A DNA stretch of 64,000 nucleotides from positions 21,147-85,146 of the forward strand of contig LXYP01000007.1 in the NCBI GenBank assembly GCA_001650955.1. The letters run 5' to 3'. Source of the stretch: Sphingomonadales bacterium EhC05. GTDB taxonomy: Bacteria; Pseudomonadota; Alphaproteobacteria; Sphingomonadales; Sphingomonadaceae. Of this stretch, positions 56,459 to 64,000 are shown piece after piece; the first letter of the stretch is position 1, and every line of letters starts with the position of its first letter. The notes below the pieces were generated by a model that worked only from the letters and a program-made list of their open reading frames with translations, did not search any database and was not told the origin of the DNA. The position numbers and the translations under genes were made by a program.

Positions 56459-56816
56459 TTTATTCCAGTCCCTTATTCTGGAGAGGTTGACCACCTTGGT
56501 CGTTCCCCGGTTGTTGACCGGTGGGAATCAGTACGCCCCAAACGCACGAATTTTTCCACCGAATTGGCCGTCAATTGCAACATGACCGGAGACCTGTAAA
56601 GCTCCCGTTCAGGTAAAAGCGCTGTTTTTGTAGAGATTGTAACTATTTTGTCACAGTGGATTGGCGCAACAGGGCTGGTCGGTGGTGCAGCGCACCATGA
56701 CGATGGATGAATCATCCACATTTGGGTCCTGAGCGGAATCAACATTCCATTGCCTGCAGCGAATCATCTGCTATAAATTTTCCATCGAATAAACCTTGAA
56801 GATTGGATGTTTTAGG
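56459..56816. other. 358-base divergent intergenic region with two hairpins in the receptor leader
   Basis: This holds the promoters of the TonB-dependent receptor (minus) and the exported protein (plus). Two perfect short inverted repeats, GACCA-CCT-TGGTC at 56489-56501 and CCGGT-TGTTG-ACCGG at 56507-56521, lie just upstream of the receptor start. No cobalamin or other riboswitch signature was seen. Confidence 0.55.
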
Positions 56817-57395
56817 ATGGCGAGCGAAGTTCTTAACGGCAAAACTATCGGTGTGCGGACAGCTTGGCTGATTCCTGCCTGTCTGGGATTATTCGGCTCA
56901 TCTGCCGCTCTAGCTCAGGACAGAGAGAAAGAGCTAACGGCACCGCCAGCAATTTATACCGATCTTGTCGCTTGCAAGTCGATCGCCGACAGCGGTCAGA
57001 GACTGGCATGTTACGACGAGAAAGTGGCGGCGCTCGAAACCGCGCAAACAAGCAATGAAGTGGTGATCGCCGACCGCAAGCAGGTTCGAGAAGCGCGCAA
57101 AGGCTTGTTCGGCCTCACCTTGCCCCGAATCAGACTGTTCAGTGGCGAAGGCGACGAAGGCGACCAGATCACCCAAATCACCGGCACGATCACAAAGGCA
57201 CGCACGATACGCAGTGGCAAATGGCTGATCACGCTCGAGGATGGCGCGGTCTGGCAACAAACCGATGTTCCGCGGAGCACTATGCGCCGGCCGAAAGCGG
57301 GTGATTCAATCGCGATCAAACGCGCGGCCTTGGGCAGCTATTTGGCTTCCGTGAATGACGGTCGCGGCTTCAAGGTCAAGCGTGTCGTCCAGTGA
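56817..57395 (+). CDS. Exported protein with a CKSIADSGQRLACYD motif
   Basis: The 192-residue precursor has a signal peptide (to about residue 33, ALA). The mature start YTDLVACKSIADSGQRLACYDEKVAALE is a two-Cys pattern common in uncharacterised proteobacterial periplasmic proteins (for example near type VI proteins). The second half ITQITGTITKARTIRSGKWLITLEDGAVWQQTD suggests a small beta barrel. Start at 56817 is taken as ATG; a TTG seven codons earlier is unlikely. Function unknown. Confidence 0.75.
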   Translation: MASEVLNGKTIGVRTAWLIPACLGLFGSSAALAQDREKELTAPPAIYTDLVACKSIADSGQRLACYDEKVAALETAQTSNEVVIADRKQVREARKGLFGLTLPRIRLFSGEGDEGDQITQITGTITKARTIRSGKWLITLEDGAVWQQTDVPRSTMRRPKAGDSIAIKRAALGSYLASVNDGRGFKVKRVVQ

Positions 57396-57416
57396 ACGTG
57401 CTGGGACAAGGCTGAT

Positions 57417-58331
57417 TTAATTTTGCGGCCCGGTCAGCAATATCGGATCAATCCGCGCCTTGTTCCATTTCATCGACCAGTGAAGATGGGGACCGGTCGC
57501 ACTGCCGGTTGAACCGATGCGGCCAATTGGTTCGCCTCGCTTCACTTTTTGCCCTGGCTTGACCAGAATTTTCGAACTGTGGAGAAAGGCGCTGTTGAGG
57601 CCCATGCCATGGTCGATCATCAGCAAATTGCCCTCGAGCGAAAACGGACTGCTTGCTGCCAATGTCACCACGCCATCGGCTGGCGCAACATAATAAGTGC
57701 CCGTCGGAGCAGCGATATCCATGCCGCTATGATAGCTTCCAGGGGTGCCATTATAGACGCGCTGGTTCCCGAACATGCCGGATATCCGGCCTTTGACCGG
57801 CCAGATGAATGTCTGTTTCCAGCCTTCGCTATCGGTTTGCATCCGCCGGGCGGCGTTTATCTGGGCAAGTTCGGGCGCACGCCGCTTCTTGAAGGCCGCG
57901 CTCGCCGTCCGTCCGCTGCGGTTGAGCGCAACATGTTCGATCTTCCACCGGCGCGGTGACACGTTGAAGAATTTCTTCACCGTCTGACCGTTGTCCAGGG
58001 TCGCGACAAGTTGCGCAGACTGGCCAGCGTCGCGATTGAACGCGATGATGAACTTGCCATCACGATCGACCGGAATGGCATTGCCCTCAAAAACAAGCTG
58101 GCGTGTGCCTTCCGGCGCATCGCCAATCATCACCCCGCCCTGAATCGCATCGCCGGAGAAGCCGAACTTTATTGCTTCACGAAAGGCCGACTGCTCAGTG
58201 CCGATGGAATCCGCCGCTGTTGTCGCCAGATTGTCTTCTGTCGCCAGATTGTCTTCCGCCCAAACGTTCGCGGCCGAAACTGTCATCGTGGCGGCAAGCG
58301 CAGCGCCGATCAGAAACTTCGCACTGATCAT
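57417..58331 (-). CDS. Exported M23-family peptidoglycan endopeptidase
   Basis: The 304-residue precursor has a signal peptide, then an 18-base tandem repeat giving EDNLATEDNLAT, a middle beta domain, and a C-terminal LytM domain. LytM ligands are seen in GMFGNQRVYNGTPGSYHSGMDIAAP (first His, Asp) and GPHLHWSMKWN (HxH). It cuts peptidoglycan cross-links in the periplasm, or acts as an amidase activator if inactive; here the ligands look complete. Its start overlaps the DUF2093 stop by four bases. Confidence 0.9.
   Translation of the reverse strand: MISAKFLIGAALAATMTVSAANVWAEDNLATEDNLATTAADSIGTEQSAFREAIKFGFSGDAIQGGVMIGDAPEGTRQLVFEGNAIPVDRDGKFIIAFNRDAGQSAQLVATLDNGQTVKKFFNVSPRRWKIEHVALNRSGRTASAAFKKRRAPELAQINAARRMQTDSEGWKQTFIWPVKGRISGMFGNQRVYNGTPGSYHSGMDIAAPTGTYYVAPADGVVTLAASSPFSLEGNLLMIDHGMGLNSAFLHSSKILVKPGQKVKRGEPIGRIGSTGSATGPHLHWSMKWNKARIDPILLTGPQN
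58223..58258. repeat. 18-base tandem repeat in the M23 peptidase gene
   Basis: Two units TCGCCAGATTGTCTTCTG and TCGCCAGATTGTCTTCCG lie head to tail, differing at one base. They duplicate the residues around the signal cleavage site. Confidence 0.85.
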
Positions 58332-58540
58332 TTTGAATTGTCATCCGGTGCGTGAGCCTTGGCGGAAATTTGCGCCGTCGCATATGGCTCCTGCTTCTCG
58401 ACGCTCCAATAGCGCAGTTCATCCAGCGCGATAGCCTCGCCGGTCACCGCGCAGAGCACATGATCGCCCGACGACAAGGGCCGAAAGCCATTTGGCATAT
58501 AATGCAACTTGGCGACTTTGTTGCGATTGGACATTAACAT
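58328..58540 (-). CDS. DUF2093 protein
   Basis: A 70-residue protein with the DUF2093 pattern AKLHYMPNGFRPLSSGDHVLCAVTGEAIALDELRYWSVEKQE. It is typical of alphaproteobacteria and its function is unknown. It is the first gene of a pair with the M23 peptidase (four-base overlap). AGGA precedes the ATG at 58540; ATG at 58534 is the alternative. Confidence 0.87.
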   Translation of the reverse strand: MLMSNRNKVAKLHYMPNGFRPLSSGDHVLCAVTGEAIALDELRYWSVEKQEPYATAQISAKAHAPDDNSK

Positions 58541-58621
58541 AAGTCCTGCTTACTCCTTTGAGTCTTTACGGGCGATTTACAGATCATGTGATTTGCGATG
58601 CACAGCATATCGTCAATTGCC

Positions 58622-60088
58622 CTAAAATAAATCCCGCTGCCTGTCATCCAACGGTTTTTTGATTCGCTTCGACGAACTTTGCATAGATTTTTTGGCAACG
58701 CTTCTCGACTCGGTGACTTCTGCGCCAATCTCGCCATCCTGAAAATGCAGTTTGACGTGACCGGCCTTGGCCGCCGACTTCCGACTGCCGATGAAATCGC
58801 CATCGAGGGAAGACACGCGGGCATAGCCCCGTTTGAGCGGACCATCGGGCGAGACTTGCTGCGCCAACCGCCACAGCGCGTCCAGCCGCTGCCGCGCGTC
58901 GTCCAGTGGCCTCTGGATCAAGGCGACGGGCAAATCGAGCCGTTCGAGCCGCTCCTGCGCGCGCGTCAGTCGCTGTTGCAATATCGATGGCCGCAATGCC
59001 CCCGCGCTGGTTGAGAAGCGGTTACGGGCCTGGGCCACATTCTGGCTCATCGCATATTTCATCTGTTCGGACAGTTCATCAACCCGCTGTTGATGGGGTC
59101 TCAGCAGATCGGTCAGCGCCGGCATCAACCGACGCTGCGCCTCGAGCCGCTCCTGCGCAGTGGTCAGGTTGCGCTGCACGCTGCGTCCCATCCGCGCCTT
59201 GCTCTCCGAAAGCGTGGCCAGCCATTCCGCGCGAACCGGCACGGCCATCTCGGCAGCAGCCGTCGGTGTCGGCGCACGCAGGTCGGCGGCGAAATCACAT
59301 AATGTCGTGTCGGTTTCATGCCCGACCGCCGAGATGATCGGGATCGAACAATCGGCGACCGCCCGCACGACGACTTCCTCGTTGAAGCTCCAGAGATCCT
59401 CAATCGACCCGCCGCCGCGCGCGACGATGACCAGATCAGGCCGGGCCACCACATCATTCTCGCCCAGATTGGAGAAGCCATTGATCGCCGCGGCAATCTT
59501 CTTCGCGGCGCCATCGCCCTGGACCAAAACAGGCCAGACGATCACATGGCTCGGACAGCGATCGGCGAGCCGATGCAAAATATCGCGGATCACGGCGCCG
59601 GTCGGCGAGGTCACGATACCGATCGTCTTCGGCAGAAATGGAATTGCTTTCTTGCGATCCTGGTCGAACAATCCTTCGCCGCGCAGCTTGGCCTTGAGCT
59701 TCTCAAACAACGCCATCAGCGCGCCTTCGCCCGCCAATTCCATCTTGTCGATGACGATCTGATATTTGGAGCGGCCGGGATAGGTCGTCAGCTTCCCCGA
59801 TACGACGACTTCAATCCCGTCTTCCGGCTGGAACGGCAGCCGTCCGGCATTGCCTTTCCACATCACGCCGTCGAGCACGGCCTTGTCATCCTTCAGCGCC
59901 AGATAGACATGGCCGGACGCGGCCCGTTTGAAGCCTGATATCTCGCCGCGGATCCGGACATAGCCGAAGCGATCCTCGACCACCCGTTTCAAACTGCTGG
60001 AAATTTCCGAAACCGACAGCGGCGGGGCGTTGTCACCCTGCCCGCTCTCGGCTAACAGCTTGGCATCTAAAGAGAGGGAATCGTCCAT
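58622..60088 (-). CDS. xseA: Exodeoxyribonuclease VII large subunit
   Basis: XseA with XseB degrades single-stranded DNA. The 488-residue protein has the N-terminal OB fold ([39 protein letters not shown]), the catalytic-domain block [40 protein letters not shown] and [25 protein letters not shown], then a coiled-coil rich in Arg and Gln. The start ([14 protein letters not shown]) is on the same CATG as the purD start, reading outwards, with AGGA six bases upstream inside purD. The usual sphingomonad N-terminal length supports this start. Confidence 0.94.
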   Translation of the reverse strand: MDDSLSLDAKLLAESGQGDNAPPLSVSEISSSLKRVVEDRFGYVRIRGEISGFKRAASGHVYLALKDDKAVLDGVMWKGNAGRLPFQPEDGIEVVVSGKLTTYPGRSKYQIVIDKMELAGEGALMALFEKLKAKLRGEGLFDQDRKKAIPFLPKTIGIVTSPTGAVIRDILHRLADRCPSHVIVWPVLVQGDGAAKKIAAAINGFSNLGENDVVARPDLVIVARGGGSIEDLWSFNEEVVVRAVADCSIPIISAVGHETDTTLCDFAADLRAPTPTAAAEMAVPVRAEWLATLSESKARMGRSVQRNLTTAQERLEAQRRLMPALTDLLRPHQQRVDELSEQMKYAMSQNVAQARNRFSTSAGALRPSILQQRLTRAQERLERLDLPVALIQRPLDDARQRLDALWRLAQQVSPDGPLKRGYARVSSLDGDFIGSRKSAAKAGHVKLHFQDGEIGAEVTESRSVAKKSMQSSSKRIKKPLDDRQRDLF

Positions 60089-61373
60089 GAATATCCTGTT
60101 GATCGGGTCCGGCGGCCGCGAACATGCCTTGGCCTGGAAGCTGGCGCAATCCCCTTCTGTCGAGAAATTTTACGCGACTCCGGGAAATCCGGGCATCGCC
60201 CAGCATGCCGAACTGACGCAGCTGGATGTAACCGACCATGCCGCGGTGATCGTCTTCTGCGGCGAGAAAGATATTGATCTGGTTATTGTCGGTCCCGAAG
60301 CCCCGCTCGTCGACGGTCTGGGAGAAAGCCTGCGCACCGCTGACATATTCGTTTTCGGACCTGACAAGGCGCCGGCGCAGCTGGAAGGCTCAAAAGGCTT
60401 CACCAAAGATCTCTGCGCCCGTGCGAATATCCCGACCGCAGCCTATGTCCGCACGACCAATGCGGCCGATGCACTAACCGCGCTTAACGATTTTGCCATT
60501 CCCGTGGTGATAAAGGCCGACGGGCTCGCAGCGGGCAAAGGCGTGATCATCGCCGAAACCCGGGACCAGGCCGAAGCGGCGATCCACGACATGTTCGACG
60601 GCAGCTTTGGCACCGCCGGCGCGGAAGTCGTGATCGAGGAATTTCTGACCGGCGAGGAAGCGAGTTTTTTCGCGATCACCGACGGCAAGTCGGTCGTGCC
60701 CTTTGGCACCGCGCAGGATCACAAGCGCGTCGGCGACGGCGATGTCGGGCCGAATACCGGCGGCATGGGCGCGTACAGCCCCGCCCCCGTCCTGACCCAG
60801 GCGCTGCAGCAACAGGTGATGGACGAGATCATCCAGCCGACGGTCGACGCTTTGGCCGCCGAAGACATGCCCTATAGCGGCGTCCTGTTTGCCGGACTGA
60901 TGCTGACCGAGAGCGGTCCGCAGCTCATCGAATATAATGCCCGCTTTGGTGATCCGGAATGCCAGGTGCTGATGATGCGGCTGGAAAGCGATCTCGCCAA
61001 GCTGATGATGTGCACGGCGAAGGGCGATCTCGCCCAGACCAGCGCGCCGGTCTTCGCGCCGGAAACCGCGCTGTCGGTGGTGATGGCGGCCAATGGCTAT
61101 CCCGCGACTCCGGAAAAAGGCGGGCGGATCCGCAATCTCGGCCGCGCCGAGCGCACCGGCGCCAAGATTTTCCACGCCGGCACCGCCGAGATCGACGGAT
61201 CACTGGTCGCCAATGGCGGCCGCGTGCTCAACGTCACCGCGCTGGGATCAAATGCCACCGAAGCGCAGGCCATAGCCTATGCCGCGGTCGACGAGATCGA
61301 ATTCGACAGCGGCTTCTGCCGCCGCGATATCGGCTGGCGCGAAGTGGCGCGGGAAGCCTCCGCGCCGAATTGA
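60087..61373 (+). CDS. purD: Phosphoribosylamine-glycine ligase
   Basis: PurD (GARS) is the ATP-grasp enzyme of purine synthesis. The 428-residue protein begins [19 protein letters not shown] and has [10 protein letters not shown], the ATP-grasp [25 protein letters not shown], and the metal region [10 protein letters not shown] and [12 protein letters not shown]. The ATG at 60087 follows GAGGGAA. It shares its start codon bases with divergent xseA (CATG), so each promoter must lie in the other gene. Confidence 0.96.
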   Translation: MNILLIGSGGREHALAWKLAQSPSVEKFYATPGNPGIAQHAELTQLDVTDHAAVIVFCGEKDIDLVIVGPEAPLVDGLGESLRTADIFVFGPDKAPAQLEGSKGFTKDLCARANIPTAAYVRTTNAADALTALNDFAIPVVIKADGLAAGKGVIIAETRDQAEAAIHDMFDGSFGTAGAEVVIEEFLTGEEASFFAITDGKSVVPFGTAQDHKRVGDGDVGPNTGGMGAYSPAPVLTQALQQQVMDEIIQPTVDALAAEDMPYSGVLFAGLMLTESGPQLIEYNARFGDPECQVLMMRLESDLAKLMMCTAKGDLAQTSAPVFAPETALSVVMAANGYPATPEKGGRIRNLGRAERTGAKIFHAGTAEIDGSLVANGGRVLNVTALGSNATEAQAIAYAAVDEIEFDSGFCRRDIGWREVAREASAPN

Positions 61374-61724
61374 CCGGATCGAAACGGACCAAAAGTTGCA
61401 AAAGTGCCGCGCAGCGTGAGCTGACCATATGTCCCCATCTCGGAAGTTCACGGTTCAAGTATTCCCAGTCACGTTCCGATGCTCCGATCAGGCTCGGTGG
61501 ATTGCATCGGGGTGCGCGAGCGGCTGCGGTGGTGATCGTGCCAATATTCTGAAAGGTCACAGTGGCTCGAGATCAGGGATTTTTGCACCTCTCACCATAA
61601 TTTATTTGGTAAACTGTCACCATAATTTGAGTGTACTGATCTTGCGGGCCCAATGGTGCGCTGTGGCACAAGCTTTCATGCCAACCAGACAGGGAACCAG
61701 CTTGCTGACGTAGGATGAAACTCT
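61374..61724. other. 351-base gene-poor stretch with a repeat pair
   Basis: No gene is supported. It contains TCACCATAATTT twice (61592-61603 and 61617-61628), the second within GTAAACTGTCACCATAATTT, which is repeated at 63549. The sequence looks like the worn edge of an insertion. Confidence 0.5.
61592..61629 (+). repeat. Short direct repeat, likely insertion-element end (copy 1)
   Basis: GTAAACTGTCACCATAATTT at 61609-61628 matches GTAAACTGTCACCGTAATTT at 63549-63568 with one mismatch and in the same orientation. A partial TCACCATAATTT copy precedes it by 25 bases. Confidence 0.6.
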
Positions 61725-61835
61725 CTACCGAGGCAGCTTGCAGCGCACCATAATCTCTCCATCCTCGTCAATCCCGTGAACCTGAAATACCGACTTGGCT
61801 GAATCTAATCCGATAACTGTGATCTGCTGCTTCAT
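61725..61835 (-). pseudogene. IS110-family transposase remnant (N-terminal 36 codons)
   Basis: On the minus strand the frame reads MKQQITVIGLDSAKSVFQVH and continues GIDEDGEIMVRCKLPR before a stop. This is the conserved start of IS110/IS1111 transposases, with the first catalytic Asp of the RuvC-like domain in GLDSAKS. The rest of the gene (about 270 codons more) is missing, so the element is dead. An upstream leader with SD-like AGGAG precedes the ATG. Confidence 0.75.
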
Positions 61836-61946
61836 CTGTGTGCTCCTGTGCTGGCGGCATTGCCTCCCTCGACATACCAGCTCGACTCAGCTGGTGGGGC
61901 ACGCCGTCGACAGCATCAAAAGCTGACGTTAGTATCCGGTCATGAT

Positions 61947-62390
61947 TTATCGGCTGCGCGCTGTACGTCCGGTCATTCTTAGTCCATCACGCATGTTCAG
62001 TCCCATCAGTGTCAGGTTGAGGGCACCGGCGACCAGTTCAATTGCTTGCACGGTATAGAACATCGTATCAAATTCCCCTGCACTGGCTTTGGACGCGAGG
62101 AAGAAAGCGGATGGCAGCAAAACCAACAATCCATTCAAGGCTATAATGGGCATGCGCTTCTTTTTGGCTTTGGTTAATGGATCTTTTCGTTTTGCACCCA
62201 GAGACATTCCCGATGCCGCCACAATTACCATTGCCGGAATCAGGATGAACCTGCCGCACAGTACCATATTTTTTATACAGGTAATATTATCGTAAGAACC
62301 AAATAATTCCGAAATCGCGGTGCTCGACCAAAAGGACAATATGCAGAGAAAACCGACTAATCCGGCGGTCGCGTGAATTCTTGTTTTCAT
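61947..62390 (-). CDS. Four-helix membrane protein of unknown function
   Basis: The 147-residue protein has four hydrophobic segments (AGLVGFLCILSFWSSTAISELF, MVLCGRFILIPAMVIVAASGMSL, PIIALNGLLVLLPSAFFLAS and AIELVAGALNLTLMGLNM). AGGA lies before the ATG at 62390. It sits 31 bases after the monooxygenase-like gene and is probably controlled by the same MarR-type regulator. I know no function. Confidence 0.75.
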   Translation of the reverse strand: MKTRIHATAGLVGFLCILSFWSSTAISELFGSYDNITCIKNMVLCGRFILIPAMVIVAASGMSLGAKRKDPLTKAKKKRMPIIALNGLLVLLPSAFFLASKASAGEFDTMFYTVQAIELVAGALNLTLMGLNMRDGLRMTGRTARSR

Positions 62391-62421
62391 AGTGCTGTTC
62401 CTTTGAACTTCATTCGAACGA

Positions 62422-62790
62422 TCAGGCCGTGCAGCAATCCCCAACGGCAATTTTTTCAAACAAGTGGGGCGCCGTCACAGCGCTTGAAGGATAGTGACTG
62501 AGCGCCTTTTGAAACTCTGGATCGGAGAATGCCGAACGAAAATGTGAAACGGATTCCCAGATTGCATAATTGAAATACATGCTGCTCGCTCCGACAGCTT
62601 TATGGAGCTGTGTGCTGATATATCCCGGCTGCTTCTTCATGAAGAGCGCATCATCTTGCCACGCCGCCACAAGCGCGTCCTGATCTTCCGCGTCTACCGT
62701 GAAAATATTGACCAAAACGACGGGCCCGGCTTCGACACCCAGCTGTTTCGCTATTGGAAAATTTTCATCGAGAGGTTTGAAATCGACCAT
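62422..62790 (-). CDS. Antibiotic-biosynthesis-monooxygenase (ABM) domain protein
   Basis: The 122-residue protein has a ferredoxin-like ABM domain: VVLVNIFTVDAEDQDALVAAWQDDALFMKKQPGYISTQLHK at residues 25-65, then NYAIWESVSHFRSAF. Such proteins oxidise quinols or act as quinone-stress or peroxide-linked enzymes. AAGGAG precedes the ATG at 62790. It is the divergent neighbour and likely target of the MarR-type gene. Confidence 0.85.
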   Translation of the reverse strand: MVDFKPLDENFPIAKQLGVEAGPVVLVNIFTVDAEDQDALVAAWQDDALFMKKQPGYISTQLHKAVGASSMYFNYAIWESVSHFRSAFSDPEFQKALSHYPSSAVTAPHLFEKIAVGDCCTA

Positions 62791-62829
62791 TGTGATTGCT
62801 CCTTGATATTGAGTTAATATGGTAATATG

Positions 62830-62875
62830 TTGTCATATCGACAACGCGATTAATTTATATGACAATGTGTTGTCA
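62830..62875. promoter_or_regulatory. MarR-type operator palindromes in the divergent region
   Basis: Two inverted repeats lie between the divergent genes: TTGTC-ATATC-GACAA at 62830-62844 and TGACAA-TGTG-TTGTCA at 62860-62875. Both share the half-site TTGTC and are centred 31 bases apart, about three helical turns. They fit binding by a MarR dimer that represses both itself and the monooxygenase operon. Confidence 0.75.
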
Positions 62876-62899
62876 ATAATAAAATTGGGAATTTTGACC

Positions 62900-63367
62900 A
62901 TGACAGAAAAATGGACCGCAGAAGGAGAAGCTGTGACCGCGCTCATCTTGGATGTTTTTCGGCTCAATGGCCGGTTGGTTTCGGCCGGTGACCGGCTGGT
63001 GGCCGATCTGGGATTGACCAGTGCCCGATGGCAGGTTCTTGGTGCTCTGGCCAATGCAGAACGACTGGAATCCGTCGCGTGGCATGCAAGAACAATGGGG
63101 CATCATCGCCAGGGTGTTCAGCGCATTGTCAATGATCTGGAGAAAGAAGGAATTGTCGAGTTCCAACCAAATCCACACCACAAAAGAGCTCATCTCGTGC
63201 TGCTCACTCCCAAGGGACAGAAGCTCTTCGAGTCCGCAATTGCATTGCAGACCCCTTGGGTAAATTCACTGTCCAGTGGCCTGTCCTTGGAAGACATTGC
63301 GACGGCGAAGAAAGTGATCGATCGATTGAAAGCGCATCTCGAACCAGAAAGCGAGAATGCGCCTTAG
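62900..63367 (+). CDS. MarR-family transcriptional regulator
   Basis: The 155-residue protein has the winged-helix core ADLGLTSARWQVLGALANAERLESVAWHARTMGHHRQGVQRIVNDLEKEGIVEFQPNPHHKRAHLVLLTPKGQKL with the wing Asn-Pro-His-His-Lys-Arg. It probably senses a phenolic or quinone-like ligand and represses the divergent monooxygenase-membrane protein pair through the palindromes at 62830-62875. Start at 62900 with a weak GGGA upstream. Confidence 0.9.
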   Translation: MTEKWTAEGEAVTALILDVFRLNGRLVSAGDRLVADLGLTSARWQVLGALANAERLESVAWHARTMGHHRQGVQRIVNDLEKEGIVEFQPNPHHKRAHLVLLTPKGQKLFESAIALQTPWVNSLSSGLSLEDIATAKKVIDRLKAHLEPESENAP

Positions 63368-63548
63368 GGCAAAAACTTGGTATCGCTCCGAGAAATCCAA
63401 CAAGGTCTTCTAAATCCGGAAGAGTCCGCATTCGGGAATGACAAGGCCGGGTAGACGAGCCATTCCAGCAGGCTAGGAAGATGGTGTGGACAGCACAATA
63501 GGTCAGGCTTGTCAGTAACGGACAGACAGCCTCAGTTTAGTGCATTTA

Positions 63549-63568
63549 GTAAACTGTCACCGTAATTT
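63549..63568 (+). repeat. Short direct repeat (copy 2)
   Basis: GTAAACTGTCACCGTAATTT, one mismatch from the copy at 61609-61628, same orientation. The two copies frame the IS110 remnant and the MarR module. Confidence 0.6.
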
Positions 63569-63588
63569 CGTAGTTTGAGAAATCTAAT

Positions 63589-63918
63589 CTAAATCGCCAT
63601 AAAATCATACCGCCAGCGGATTTTTGTCACCGCATCGTCCTCTACCGTGATCTCAATATAGCCTCGCCGCCAACTGGTTTCCCGGTATACAAACTTATTG
63701 TCCTTTTGGTAGCCAAACTTAAACTCGTCCGCTTTGAGAGTTCTGTCCGCAGAAGTATAATCTTGGCCTATCCTAATATCGAACTTACTGCCTATCTCAA
63801 CACTTCCTCGATTGCTTGAAACCGCGCAGTAATTTCGTTCAACACCACAAAAATACCAAAATCCAGCAAGAATCACTAGAAACGTGCCAACGAGAAATAA
63901 TGATCGTCTACGGCTCAT
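63589..63918 (-). CDS. Small membrane-anchored protein of unknown function
   Basis: The 109-residue protein has one N-terminal membrane segment (SLFLVGTFLVILAGFWYFC) and a soluble rest with EFKFGYQKDNKFVYRETSWRRGYIEITVEDDAVTKIRWRYD, which resembles a small beta domain. Two Cys residues flank the anchor end. GAGG lies seven bases before ATG. The region is AT-rich. No family recognised. Confidence 0.62.
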   Translation of the reverse strand: MSRRRSLFLVGTFLVILAGFWYFCGVERNYCAVSSNRGSVEIGSKFDIRIGQDYTSADRTLKADEFKFGYQKDNKFVYRETSWRRGYIEITVEDDAVTKIRWRYDFMAI

Positions 63919-64000
63919 ATTTTACCTCGAAGTGCTATGATCTGCTATCAAACTCTAGGCCACCTCGAACAATACCGATTTCCGGCTGATATAGCGATTT

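Noticed and set aside
56459..56760. Cobalamin or other riboswitch in the TonB-dependent receptor leader
   Set aside because: The conserved B12-box and stem patterns were not found; only small unrelated hairpins are present.
61234..61560. 108-codon minus-strand frame over the purD end
   Set aside because: It overlaps coding sequence of purD and lacks any family signature.

Overview
The window looks like chromosomal DNA of a marine or freshwater sphingomonad (Alphaproteobacteria, Sphingomonadales; a Sphingorhabdus/Parasphingorhabdus-like genome would fit). The evidence is a moderate G+C content, a large TonB-dependent receptor, a TonB C-terminal-type protein, a CYP153-type P450, NDUFS6-like zinc finger and DUF2093 proteins, a small Cys-x2-Glu...Trp secreted family, a GspN homologue and a sphingomonad-style XseA. 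This taxonomy is inference from gene content; no rRNA, tRNA or CRISPR array was seen.

Layout. 1-3.3 kb: the 3' part of an ABC-2 permease, a CYP153-like P450 and a Tat-exported MsrB. 3.3-8.9 kb (minus): a glyoxalase-like protein, then a tightly packed four-gene membrane-glycan operon (FAD oxidoreductase, GtrA, sulfatase-like transferase, GT-C-like protein). 9.1-10 kb: an AT-rich DUF4238 gene beside a DUF885 lipoprotein-nhaA pair. 12.6-16.2 kb (minus): luciferase-like monooxygenase/GspN/thioredoxin-like operon and ispG. 16.3-20.3 kb: isoaspartyl peptidase, a small secreted protein, a TonB-like protein, a desaturase gene and the decayed tail of a second desaturase. 20.6-24.4 kb: acyl-CoA carboxylase beta subunit, S1/P1 nuclease, a zinc-ribbon protein and a haloalkane dehalogenase. 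24.4-29.5 kb is accessory-looking: an AT-rich stretch, a 32-residue ORF coupled to a beta-helix tailspike-like protein, an EEP phosphatase-fold protein, a membrane protein and an LptB-like ATPase with a damaged ATP site.

29.6-35.4 kb (minus): dcp, an ALDH7-type dehydrogenase, and glnK-amtB with a near-perfect sigma-54 promoter and strong 3' hairpins. 35.5-39.9 kb (minus): a compressed seven-gene run from an NDUFS6-like zinc finger through tldD, DUF924, CPBP protease, PNPOx-like, DUF2007 and a patatin phospholipase. 40-41.8 kb: three tandem DUF4402 exported proteins. 41.9-44.5 kb (plus): an ABC ATPase overlapping nadB. 44.6-48.3 kb (minus): a saccharopine-dehydrogenase-like protein and a penicillin-acylase-family protein. 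48.5-52.2 kb (plus): clpB and a sulfotransferase-like protein. 52.2-53.4 kb (minus): three tandem paralogous small secreted basic proteins plus what looks like a broken fourth copy. 53.5-56.5 kb (minus): TonB-dependent receptor. 56.8-61.4 kb: a small exported protein, an M23 peptidase-DUF2093 pair, and xseA and purD starting back to back on one CATG. 61.4-64 kb: an IS110 transposase remnant, short direct repeats, and a MarR/monooxygenase divergent module with clear operator palindromes.

Most of the window is ordinary housekeeping and envelope biology arranged in compact operons. The least explained parts are the small secreted protein family (17.4 and 52.2-53.4 kb), the damaged LptB paralogue, and the coupled short ORF plus tailspike-like gene.
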